Positions 34,601-48,900 of a stretch of DNA of 64,000 bases are shown here, in pieces. The DNA comes from Terebella lapidaria (taxonomy: Eukaryota; Annelida; Polychaeta; Terebellida; Terebellidae), in assembly GCA_949152475.1 (NCBI GenBank), contig OX424567.1, positions 21,353,402-21,417,401 of the forward strand, written 5' to 3'. The notes under the pieces were generated by a model, which was not told the DNA's origin, ran no database searches, and saw only the letters and a program-made list of their open reading frames with translations. Both the position numbers and the translations under genes were made by a program. Numbering within the stretch: position 1 is the first letter of the stretch; every line of letters starts with the position of its first letter.

Positions 34601-34962
34601 GGTCGCGGATATCGCTATGGTTGTATTTCTATGGCGACGCGGTGCAGCTTTTGATCATTGAGAGATGATACCCTAAAGAAACAACCGATCAGCGAGTCAA
34701 AGAGATTTCAGAAAGATTTCCAAATGAATGGCGAGATTTCTTGTAAAAGTTTCGTGACAAAAGAAATCACCTACACTGTATGATTGGATAAAAGAACGAA
34801 GGACAAAAATAATTCTGGAGAACACAAATGGCCAATTTTTTGCTGTGATAATATGTTTTGCTGGACTTCGACCCAACTGATGTGGACGACGCCCGCCAAA
34901 ACCCTCCGGGAGTGGTCTTAGATGTCCCGTGACCCCCGGGTGTCCTACGCCAGGCTCTCGAC

Positions 34963-38352
<3,390 letters not shown>

Positions 38353-38355
<3 letters not shown>

Positions 38356-38670
38356 GTCATCTGCAATACACCGCCTGAGTTCGGTTAAACCATGGCTTGA
38401 GTCATGCTGGTCCAAGTAGCCATATCATGACTCCTGAGTCAGAACTGGTTGTTTAGATGAACAAAAGCCGGACTCAGGCCCAGCCATGACTCGCGAGAGT
38501 CAAAACCCCATCGACCGAGTCAAAAGAACCATTACCTATCGTTGAGTCAGTTCAATTATAATCTGAGTCTGGATCAGCGAAGGCCTGGGTCGATTGCAAA
38601 AATTTGCAACCTATATCGCCTTGGTCAGGGCGATCGTTTCAGTCAGGCTCAGTCATAGGAGGAGTCAGGC
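38353..38670 (+). promoter_or_regulatory. Cluster of TGAGTCA motifs at the start of the gbx 3' UTR
   Basis: Exact TGAGTCA at 38353-38359 (overlapping the stop codon), 38398-38404, 38435-38441 and 38543-38549, plus several TGACTC, GAGTCA and CTCAG variants up to about 38670. TGAGTCA is the AP-1 (TRE) consensus, but it could equally be an RNA-level repeat. Confidence 0.5.
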
Positions 38671-39153
38671 TCAAGCACCTCCAGGTCAGATAAAACCAGA
38701 GATGGATCGCATCTGCTTCAACTACTACCACTGCGTGAATCAGGACGCTTGTTTCTGATCAACTAAACGTGTCTGAGTTAGATATCGACCTGTTCTGCTC
38801 CATTTAGGTCATCGCAAAGGTTTTTTTCCCGATTATATGTGAAATATGCAAGTTAATTATATGGAAACCACATAATTGGAGAACTGATGTGGTACCGGAG
38901 ACATGCCGAAACTGCATGCTCTCGAAGTTTGTACTTCAAGAGCATGGAACTATACTCTTCAGCATTGTTCGATTTCTATGATCGCGCCGTTGAACACAAA
39001 TCCATCATGCACAGGCAACGTCAATGATGACGTCATCAAGACGGAGAATTCGTTTGAGTAATCTCACTGACGTTAATTAGCCTGTAGCTATGGACAAGGC
39101 TGTATACACATTTATACACTCCTTCATGCATGTATTACAGTTCACATCGTTGA

Positions 39154-39159
39154 AATAAA
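39154..39159 (+). terminator. gbx: Candidate gbx poly(A) signal
   Basis: AATAAA followed within 10-20 bp by GTGTTGTCATTGTG, a good GU-rich downstream element, 800 bp after the stop codon. Confidence 0.6.
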
Positions 39160-40080
39160 TGTGTTGTCATTGTGCAATATAAATCGGCTTGTCCTATACC
39201 GGTAGTAGCCAATTTACAATAAAATAATGAAAAAAAAAACCATGCGTTTATATGGGATTTGAGTTGGCCATATGTTATATTTTTTATTACGAGTGAACAG
39301 TAGATCTACTTACGGGTATTAATTTTAAAGTACTAGGAACATGACAATATGATGTGAGCTCAGATTAGAGCACCATGTGAGCTGATCAGAATTGTTTCTA
39401 CAGCAATTGAATATCTCAATCCCATCAAAAGTCACAGTGTCTCAAAGTTCAAATTGTCGAAAGTACAATTTGTAAAATCATATCTATAGCTCATTAATAT
39501 GTAAATTTGTATAAACGATGGAAACCTTTTTTTTAATTTATAGGCCTGATAGCTGGGTTTATGTGCATATTAAAGTCTTCAAAAAATGCAATTATTTAAC
39601 AAAGCATGTTCCACAAGCTCTCCATAATAAGGGTTAATGAATTTCACCTCCGAAGAAAACAACATTTGAAAAACTGGGTCTCTCATTCGATTGTTGCCAT
39701 GGTCACTTTAATATTGAAATAAGGCCCCCCAGTAACCATGGTTGCTATGGCGCACATCTTCTGTTATGTGGATAAATAAACAAAACCGAAGGTGAGATCG
39801 GATTGACATTACATGCATAGTCATTATACAATAGCCAAAATCTGGCAAAACGCCCGTTTCTGGTAGTTAAAATCCACAGCAACGAATAGTTGCTAGGAAA
39901 TCCAGCAGGTAAATGGTAATCATGGCAACAGTAACACTCTGAACAACACTGATTATTGGCCATGCTTTTTAATGTGCAAATTCCAAGTTTGCAATAATTT
40001 TGATCAGACATTTATCATAAGGCTCCAACTAGCCTTATTAAAATAATCCCCCTTCTAAGTCACGAATACCTCACTCGCAT
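39160..40080. other. Gene-free DNA downstream of gbx
   Basis: No gene seen. A 40-bp segment near 39650-39692 (CTGGGTCTCTCATTCGAT) recurs in direct orientation near 41190-41234, on the other side of the large inverted repeat. Confidence 0.45.
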
Positions 40081-41081
40081 ACTATACTCTGATTTTTCTA
40101 ACTTGTTTACACCGGTTTTTGAAGATATCTTTGCGATGCTGAATGGTATCGTTCTATAACTTGTCATACTTCACCTCGGAGACAAACGGCAATTTTCTAC
40201 CAAATTTTAGACTTCTATCGCAATAATTGAAGAAGTTGGCAATCTAACCCAATGTTAAAGTGATATTGGCAGTAAGTTATGGATTTTTCCATATCTTTCT
40301 GATCGAACAAAGAAAACATAACCGTCATCTGCACTTGTATGCCCAAACAGACGCCCCTTTCTAATAGATTCGTTGCGAGTTTCTGGTGGAGATATTTTGA
40401 GTTTGTTTACATTAACGCCATTCTCGGTGCTTTGTATCCCGTGACGCAGTGCGATTCCAGCTTACTCGTGTATGTTAGAGCCAATCGAGCGTGAAATAGG
40501 TTAAGTCAGAGGTAACTCTGAGTGGCGCACAAAACAAAAGAAAAGCGGCTGCTAGTACTGTCATATGCTTGATTTATCCATCTGATAAAGCAAAGTTTGT
40601 TTTGTAACCTATTATTCTGAGAACACAGGCATATATGTAATTGATTTGGAAAAGATAGTTTTCCTGCCAATATCACTTTAAATTTCAGCCAAAAACGGGA
40701 TCTCGAGAATCTGAGCTTATTCGAGGATTTGATCCTGTTTACATCCATTAGGATTCTAAGTATTGTTGTAAATTTGTACCAGAAGACACATTGGGGTGTA
40801 TTCTACACAAACATGTTGATTTTGAAAGATCGCACCACTACAAAACCGAGCAAATGCATAAAATTGTGTGCGGATCCAGGAATTAAATGACAGGGCTAAA
40901 TTTAACATTGGGGTAGATTGCCAACTTTTTTAATTTTCGTGATAGAAGTCTGAAATTCGGTAGACAATTGCCGTTTGACTCCCAGGTGAAATATGCCAAG
41001 TTATAGAACGATAGCATTCAGCATCGCAAAACTATCAGCGAAAAATTGTGTAAATGGGTTAGAAAAATCAGAGTATAATTA
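40081..41081. repeat. Large imperfect inverted repeat (arms about 180 bp)
   Basis: 40081-40261 is the reverse complement of 40902-41081 at roughly 85 % by eye (shared GCGATGCTGAATG, ATCGTTCTATAACTTG and GTTGGCAATCTA). A smaller pair (TTAAAGTGATATTGGCAG at about 40257 and its complement at about 40664) is nested inside. No transposase. Probably a non-autonomous foldback element. Confidence 0.8.
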
Positions 41082-41089
41082 GCGTCTCG

Positions 41090-42195
41090 AAAAATTCAAA
41101 GTAAGTGTTCAAACTAGCGTTGTCATAAAAAACATGCCAAAATATGACATTCAAATCGCCATAACTTTAACAAATTGGGATATTGGCATGAAGAAAACAA
41201 CATTATTTGAAAATCTGGGTCTCTCATTCGATCTCACATGTTTTGGCAATCTTACTAGTAACTACTTCAATGTTACGATAAGGTAGAATACGATGTGTTC
41301 CTTACCATTCAGTATTGTGTACATTCACATGAGAGATGCCATGAGAACTCCATGAAAACCAAACCGTCCTCTTACGACATTAATTACAGCAGATGCCAAG
41401 AACTAAGCTGTCGGTGCGATATGCTTGTTAATCTGTTGCTACATGCCCAACTCTAATGATGACGGATGAGGCACGCTGCTGTTTTGTGGCAAAGGGAGAG
41501 ACACGTCAAAATTCTGCACACCCCTCTCCACATCCCCCATATAGATCTACTTTCAAAGAAGAGCCTATCCATGATCTTATTGTTCATGCACACCGCATAC
41601 CAAAGTGCCACACGACATAACATTGAGTGCTTATTAATTTCGCTCGATGATGTAGCCAATGTACCATACATTAGTACGATACATTACCTTATTTTGAGAA
41701 AATTAATCGACATTTTGATCTTCAGGAAAAATTGATCTCCAAGTCGTCTCCAAATTTCGAATTATCATCTCAATTTGAACTCTAGATCAGAAAATGGAAT
41801 GGTTTATATACTGACTCGTATGATTAATCTCATTATTCAGCATATACTTCCACACATCAAGTGAAACTTTCATATATAGTAGGCTACACGTACTTGACAA
41901 TAAATGGTGACACAATCGAATTCGAACAGTTGGATGATTCGAGTAGATGCCGAATATTCTATTGTACATTTATCATTTGTTCTGCTATTAATTGATATCA
42001 TAATGTATTAAATACTCTATAATAAGTATTCGTAATTGCTCTACTAAGAACTGGCATGCAATGATGAGCATATTGATCAATAGTGGAGTATAGTCGTTTC
42101 TCCATTGATTCTCCATTATCATGTTATAGTCAATTCGGTTTACATCGCATACTAGTAAACAGATAAAACTAGTAATATATTCCCGAATCTGATGG
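41090..42195. other. Gene-free stretch
   Basis: Nothing recognised apart from the 40-bp direct repeat partner at about 41190-41234. Confidence 0.4.
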
Positions 42196-42198
42196 TTG

Positions 42199-42592
42199 CG
42201 GAGCCTCTGAGAGGACATGGAAGAAACTATTTAGCACATTGGTATTGCGTTCCCTCGCGATTTATTGAGTTCCCTTGCATTCCGGATCACGTTCCCTCGC
42301 GATCTTGTAGAATAACCTTCTCAGAAGGTTATACAATGTGAGGGAACGCGATCCAGAATGCGAGGGAACGCAATAATATCGAGAGGGAACGCGATAATAT
42401 AGCGAGGGAACGCGATTATAGCGCGAGGGAACGCGATTCGGAATGCGAGGGAACGCAATAAGATCGAGAGGGAACGCGATCCGGAATGCGAGGGAAAGCA
42501 ATAAGATCGCGAGGGAACGCGATCCGGATTGCGAGGGAACGCAATAACCATATGTCAAAAAATATTTCTTCCATGTCCTTTCAGCGGCTCCG
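42199..42592. mobile_element. Foldback/MITE-like element with an internal minisatellite
   Basis: 394 bp with inverted ends (left CGGAGCC-TCTGA-AGGACATGGAAGAAA, right its complement, about 60 bp per arm). Inside is a tandem array of a unit like GCGAGGGAACGC plus GATCCGGAAT or AATAAGATC. The array is on one strand at 42345-42545 and on the other at 42243-42310, so the whole element can fold back. No ORF; host target duplication not identified. Confidence 0.8.
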
Positions 42593-42599
42593 TAGATGG

Positions 42600-45235
42600 T
42601 CATACTTTCATGGAATGTCAATCCTGTGATAATTCAAGGAGGAGGTATTTTCCGACTGTGTTCTGATTGTAGTGTCTGGCTGTCTTGGTTCTTGTAGAGA
42701 TCTATAATCAACAACGCACTGCCATCTGGTGGCGAGCATAGGGATGAAATACCATCAACACCACAATCATATTTTGTCGTGTACTAACATGAAATGTCGT
42801 ATCTGGTACAAGGTCATGGAAGCCAAGGTCAATGATATTCCTGCAAAGTAAAGGTAAGATATTTCAAAAAAGAAAAGAAACAAAATTACCATATCCACAG
42901 TGATTGTCTCTATACCTCGAAACTCGAAGATTCCTCATACGATGTTTAGCACAATTTCATTATGCAATAGTTCGACTCATATATTTATAACATAACCAAA
43001 GCTACACTGTACCGTTCTTGTATAAAAAAGAATATGTGCAGATTATAATAATTATTGTTTCCTTGTTTGTTTTGTAATGAAGCCCGTGTTCCTTCACAGT
43101 CATTTGTCATTGCTCTTGAGAATTCGCTCCCCCCTCCCTTCCCCCGCCTGACAAACTTGTACGACATTGAGAAAATCCATGTGTGGCATTATAATACTTC
43201 TTATGGTTTTGCTTAATGCCCGTATAAATCATGCCCTCACAGATACAAGAGGACAATACGGCAGGAGGGATTGTAATGATTGCTAGAGAATTAAGGCACC
43301 ATTACACTTCTGATAACCCGTGTCGGCCGTTTGAAGTCATCCCACTCTCAGAAGACCGATTTGGCGTAATGATCTTTCAGGACCATCGTCTGCGCCGTGC
43401 AAACCGATACAGCGGGCTTCTTTCGGCAATGACCAAGTCAAAATTGAGCTCTCGACTGTTTGTAGAAGCTCCATAAATCGTACTCGGACCACCAACGAAA
43501 TCAATTACTGGACACCGTTTACCCGCGGTTGGAGAGGTGGAACCAGGCGACGGACTATTTTCCGCGCGGATTAATCCTATTCCAGCCGTGTCACGCCACA
43601 TTGACTGCGCCACGTCCGTGGGTTTGTCTTCGGCGGTGGGAATGCATGGTGGGGGTTGCGGGCGTCACCCTGGGGCGTGGTTACCATGGACCACCCACCC
43701 GGGTCTGGAGCAGTCGCCCGAGTCATGATATTGACAACAAGATGGAAGTCACAATTTGCTGGGCAGCCATCAGAAAATTGCCATTGCATCAACTGAGAAT
43801 TCAGCTTGGTCACCACTCAAATCGTGTGCGGAATTATGACATGGGGAAAAAGAAACTAATCAAAAACAGATCCGTTCTTAGAATCTTAGGCAAAGACGAT
43901 CAACCTAATGGATATTCCCAGTTTTTAAACCAAAATGTCATTCGAGTTCGAGTGTTGTGCCTTCATATATGAAGACACTTTTATCTTTATCATATAGCAC
44001 GTACAGTACATTGATATTAATAGAAAAATCTGTTCTTGGTTTTCGCTGCGAATTCTGAAGTCCATGTATACTAGTATACTACCATTGGTACAAGAGTTTA
44101 TTGATGCTAATAGAAATCCTGAAACAACTAAAATCGATACCCGACCAAAATCACGCACTGTTGATATCGAAGATTCATATGCTACTTCTAACGCCATTGA
44201 AAGTTATTGACCACCTATTGGTGTAACATTGTTTAGTTGTTTTTACCAAACACTCCAATAAATTTCACAATTTAAAGGTTCCAATAAGACGCATGTCAAC
44301 TTCTCATGCATGCACGACACCTTTGATGTAATATACACCCTTGAACTTTGACACATATACAGCCTGCACTATACACCATGTATGTACTTAACGTCTCGAC
44401 TAATGCTTAGATCATTTACGAATGGTTATCTATGTATTTAATACTCAATCAGTCAGAATTTCAAACATAAATATATTTATAACATATAGTGTTTTTGATG
44501 GGTATAAAGCACGTGACTATTATTAAGAAGTTTAGGCAAGACTCTTGATTCATTCTCGATCAACGTTTCTAAAATTAAGAAAAAAAAACGAAAGTCAATT
44601 TTTCTCATTTATTTCTCATTCACCTTAATCATCTTATAGACAATGTAAATTTTCTCATTCCTCATCATCAAACATCATCAACACCTTCGAATGGTAATGA
44701 TCGAACAATGATAGGTATAACAAACAATTGCACAGATTTCTCAAAACGTTTTCAAGATTTCCAAAAAGAAAACTTGTGATTTTGCAAACACATTTGCACT
44801 GTTGTCCAACAACAAATCTTTTGCATCAAAACAGGTTTTATATCAACTATTGCGTGTACAATATAATATAAGCCATCAAAATTTCCTCTTTCAATTCTCA
44901 ACCATGATCAATAAACTGTACATCACAAATGAAAGGCCAACAACAACAACAAGTACTATTTGACTTTCAGCAATACTTGATTGCAGTTGAAGTAGTGGTG
45001 ACTTTGAGTCAATTAATTTATATGATTAACAAACACAGTTGAAGCGAAAATACATGTGTATATACCTCTTGCTTTGTATCAGCTCAGCTGTACAAAGATA
45101 TGCCTTACATCTTGGAATGTAGAAGTATTTACACAAAACACACTTAGCTGTACAGATAAATGGACACAAAAATAAGCACAGTCTTCTTCTCTCAAATACA
45201 TTTTTCAGCAAGAAAAACAGCTCCTTATAAACGCC
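42600..45235. other. Gene-free stretch; may contain the 3' UTR end of the SAM-Death gene
   Basis: No protein similarity in the short frames here. A minus-strand AATAAA at 44613-44608 is one possible poly(A) signal for the minus-strand gene that ends at 45902, about 1.3 kb away; weak evidence. Confidence 0.35.
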
Positions 45236-45539
45236 CGTGGGCGCTTCTTTGGAATGTTTTCGTTAGGGCGCCGCCATGGCGCTGATACTGTAGGTCATTG
45301 CGACGGATAATTCCTACAGATACCGGTAACAGCACTAATGATACAACGGCGAAGCCGCGTTCACCATTGACGATTAGTTATGGCTCTAATTTTTCGCGAT
45401 TATAGCACTCTCGATCCTCTCGACTTAATACTAGGATAGTCTGGTTCATTCGGTTCCTGGGACAACGGATGTCAAGGCGAAGCTCGTATAGAACTGGACG
45501 GTTATGACAAGTATAACTGTCCGTTATGAGCCATGGTAG

Positions 45540-45930
45540 AAATGTTTTTCGAGTATTCGTTTCCATGGCTACTGCTACTGATGTCCATGGTCACGACGCT
45601 GTTGAAATACTGGTCTCCATGGTTGCATTGCTGGTTCCCACGGTTGCATTGCTGGTTCCCATGGTCACGATATCACTAAGCGTATGCCCCGTGGTTACAA
45701 AATGTTTCCATGGTTACAGCATTGTTGAAGTGATGCCATCAATCGTTACGCATTGCTTCCATAAATACCCGTTTCCTAGGTAACATATGTGTTTCCAAGC
45801 TTACACGATCCTGTTGCAGTATTGTTTCCATTGTAACGCAATGCTGTTGAAGCTTTGTTTTCAAGGTTTCACAACATTGCAGTATTTGGTTCCATGGTAC
45901 GTTACACGACGCTGTTGAAGCGTTGGCCGG
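45540..45930. repeat. Degenerate minisatellite abutting the last codons of the SAM-Death gene
   Basis: About ten variable units of roughly 30-35 bp with the core CCATGGTTACA...GCTGTTGAAG on the + strand. The last unit overlaps the end of the coding exon: the segment CACGACGCTGTTGAA that encodes the C-terminus and precedes the stop recurs exactly near 45594-45608. On the mRNA it forms the first part of the 3' UTR. Confidence 0.75.
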
Positions 45931-48900
45931 AGTGTAGGTATTCGTTACTCCCGTGAACTTGCTCCCTCAGGATGAGATCAGACAAATCTTTGCGCTTGGC
46001 GGCCAAAAACGCCTGGTTCAGTTTAGCTTTAACCTGGAAGTATTTTTAATACATGCAAACACTGTATGTAAATGAATGTTCATCTATAGGCCTGTCGACC
46101 CAATCTTGTACGTCCGACAAAATTCAATGCAGGCCTATAATATTATGATGGATACAATGAATACAATAGAAGAACTGAAATCAAGCATACCGGAACATTG
46201 AAATGAGAAACTTTGGGAATAGGAAGCAATTTCGAGACCGAACATTAAATATCGACATGTAGGCCTAGATATCCAAAACCATACTGGCCTCATCAAAGGG
46301 AGAAAGTGTGTGAAATTTTAGGGATACAGCATGTACAAGAGATGGTAGGCCTAAATATAGAACAACTGACCAGCAATTGATTCGTCATGAAAACGAAAAG
46401 CTACCGAGTGGATAGGCCGAGCCTAGTTCATGTTACGGTTATCAGTCGACCCACCTGCTCTTTGCCCCCTCGTTCCTGGTCTCGCCACAACCGCAGCATG
46501 TCACAAATTTGTTGTTTTGTGTTGCCAGGATTGTTATGAACCAGATGTTCCTGTTGTGCATTCGAGATGCCAAGATTGGCCGCTACATGCCGCCACTCTG
46601 CGCCCAGCTGATTCGACAGTTCATGGAGTCCCGCGTCGGATAGCAGACCTGCAGAAACAAATTGGACCTGTCTGTTTGGTATACTTTATATTTCAGATTC
46701 TGTCTTGCAGAATAAACAGGAACTGCGGAAGACGCCATGCGGTTTTTACTCACTCATTTATTATTTACGGAACGTAGATAATTAGGGAACATAAAAGATA
46801 TTTATTGGACTGTGGATTTTCAGTACCGGTACATAACATCTCCCTCTTTAACAATTGAGATGAACATTTTCATGTAAACATTAAACAAAACATCATCATG
46901 TATACTAACATAATACCATACTAATGGAAAGCGGCTACTTTCAAATACAAACAATTTACTGAACAAAGTTTGCTTAATGTGTCGGCGGTTTGGAAACACG
47001 ACCTGATCTTGTCATTCTGGGGACATTTGGGTTTCGATCGGGTGGGTCTGGGTGGGACAGCGGCAGGAGGATTGGCAGGAGGATCGGCGGTTGCTTGTAG
47101 GTTCTGTTGTCGTCTCGCTTCTGGACGATTGTTGACTAACTCCAGATCTAACTCCACTTCAGGTTGAAACTCATCGTTCTCCCTGGTCTTCAGCAGATCT
47201 CTTCGGTTTCTTCTCCAAACTCGACCTTGGTTGGGTGTTTCTCCTGAGCAGTCTTCCAGGTGTGCAGGTTTTCCCTGTCCGGACACGCACTGTGTTGTCC
47301 AGGTCTAACTGCAAAAGATGTTTCGAACCTGGATCATAGTAGTAGTTTCGCTCGATACTCTGTCATTTTCCCCTCCACTTGATCTGGTGGCTTCACTTGA
47401 GGTTTCAGCAAAGTAGCTGCTGTTTGCAGTTTCGTTCTTGTTCGTCTGGACATCAGCCTCTGGACTGGGGATCTAATCGTGTCGTCACTGGGGGTATTTC
47501 GTAGATTCAACAATGCTAAATGGGGGTCTTTTCCAGATTCTTTACATTTCTCAAGCAGTCTCTTTGCTATTCCCACTGCTTTTTCAGCTAGTCCATTGGT
47601 TTGTGAGTGGAGTGGGGACATTTTGTTCAGTCTGAAGCCATAATGTGTGGCAAAGTCTGCGAATTTTACGCTGTTGAATGGTGGGCCATTGTATGAAGTA
47701 CATTGTAGTGGGATTCCAAACCTTGCAAAAACTTTCTTCAATTCCTGTATGACAGTGGTGGCTGTGGAATCTTGTTCCAGTTTGATAATCTCGAAAAATT
47801 CACTGTAGTAGTCTATGCATATGAGCCATTTGTCTCCCAAGCAGTCAAACGAGTTCATTGCTACATGTTCTATTGGCATCAATTGTTCCTTCGACAGTGC
47901 ATATCGATGTTCTTGGCATGTGCTGATCCTCAACACGACGTCTTCTATCTGCTTGATTATCACCGGCCAGTACACCAGATCTCGGGCGAACTGCTTGCAT
48001 TTGACGATTCCCAAATGACTTTCATGGATGGCATAAAGATTTGCATTGCATTGACTTCGGATCACGACACGTTGTCCTCTGAATATGACGTAATCGATAA
48101 TTGCAAGGCTCTTCTTGGAAGTCAAAGTAGGGGCGTATCAGTGGATCCAGTTTGTTCTGTCTGTCTGGGCATCCTTGTGGCGACTCAATCACTTTTCGAA
48201 GTTCTGTCAGTGCTGGATCGTTTCTGGTTGCTATTTGTACTTGCATCGGTCTTTCTTGGCTGATCTGGCTTGTGCTCATCACTTCTGTGATTGCCACGGT
48301 GAACACATGATCCTCGGTTCTGTAATTCAGGACCCGAAAAGGACCCGAAGGACCAGGTAAGCTCTGCTCAGTGCATCAGCAACTGGTATCTCTGTGCCTC
48401 TCTTGGCGATCAGCTTGAAATCATAATGTTGGAGTTTCATCCTCATTTTCTGGAGTCTCATTGGCACTTGGAACAACGGTGTTTCCAGAATTCTCAGGAG
48501 TGGAAGATGGTCTGTCTCCACTATGACGTCACTTCTACCATACACATATGTATGGAATTTTCGGAAGGCGAAAACTATCGCTAGAAGCTCCTTCTCAATC
48601 TGAGCATATGCATTAAACATGGCAACAATACCAAGTATATAGTATCCGAGCAAACAAAACCGAGTCCATTATCCAATCTCAAAGTCCAGCGTCAGGCAAA
48701 ATCGAAAAAAGTTTTAATGGAACTTCATGAACCCCCATATAAGGCCATAAAGGGGTGAAATCAGGTGTTTTGGAAAGAGTGAGCATTTCCTGTATTCACT
48801 ATTCAGCTTGTGTTAGCGCCTTCGATCCGTACGCTACAGGTTGATGTCTTTATCCTTGGAAGAGTACACAGCCTAGTCCAGACTGTGAGGCGTCACACGA

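Noticed and set aside
43529..43972. 147-codon plus-strand frame
   Set aside because: No recognisable domain, no splice context; a chance frame in a GC-rich patch.
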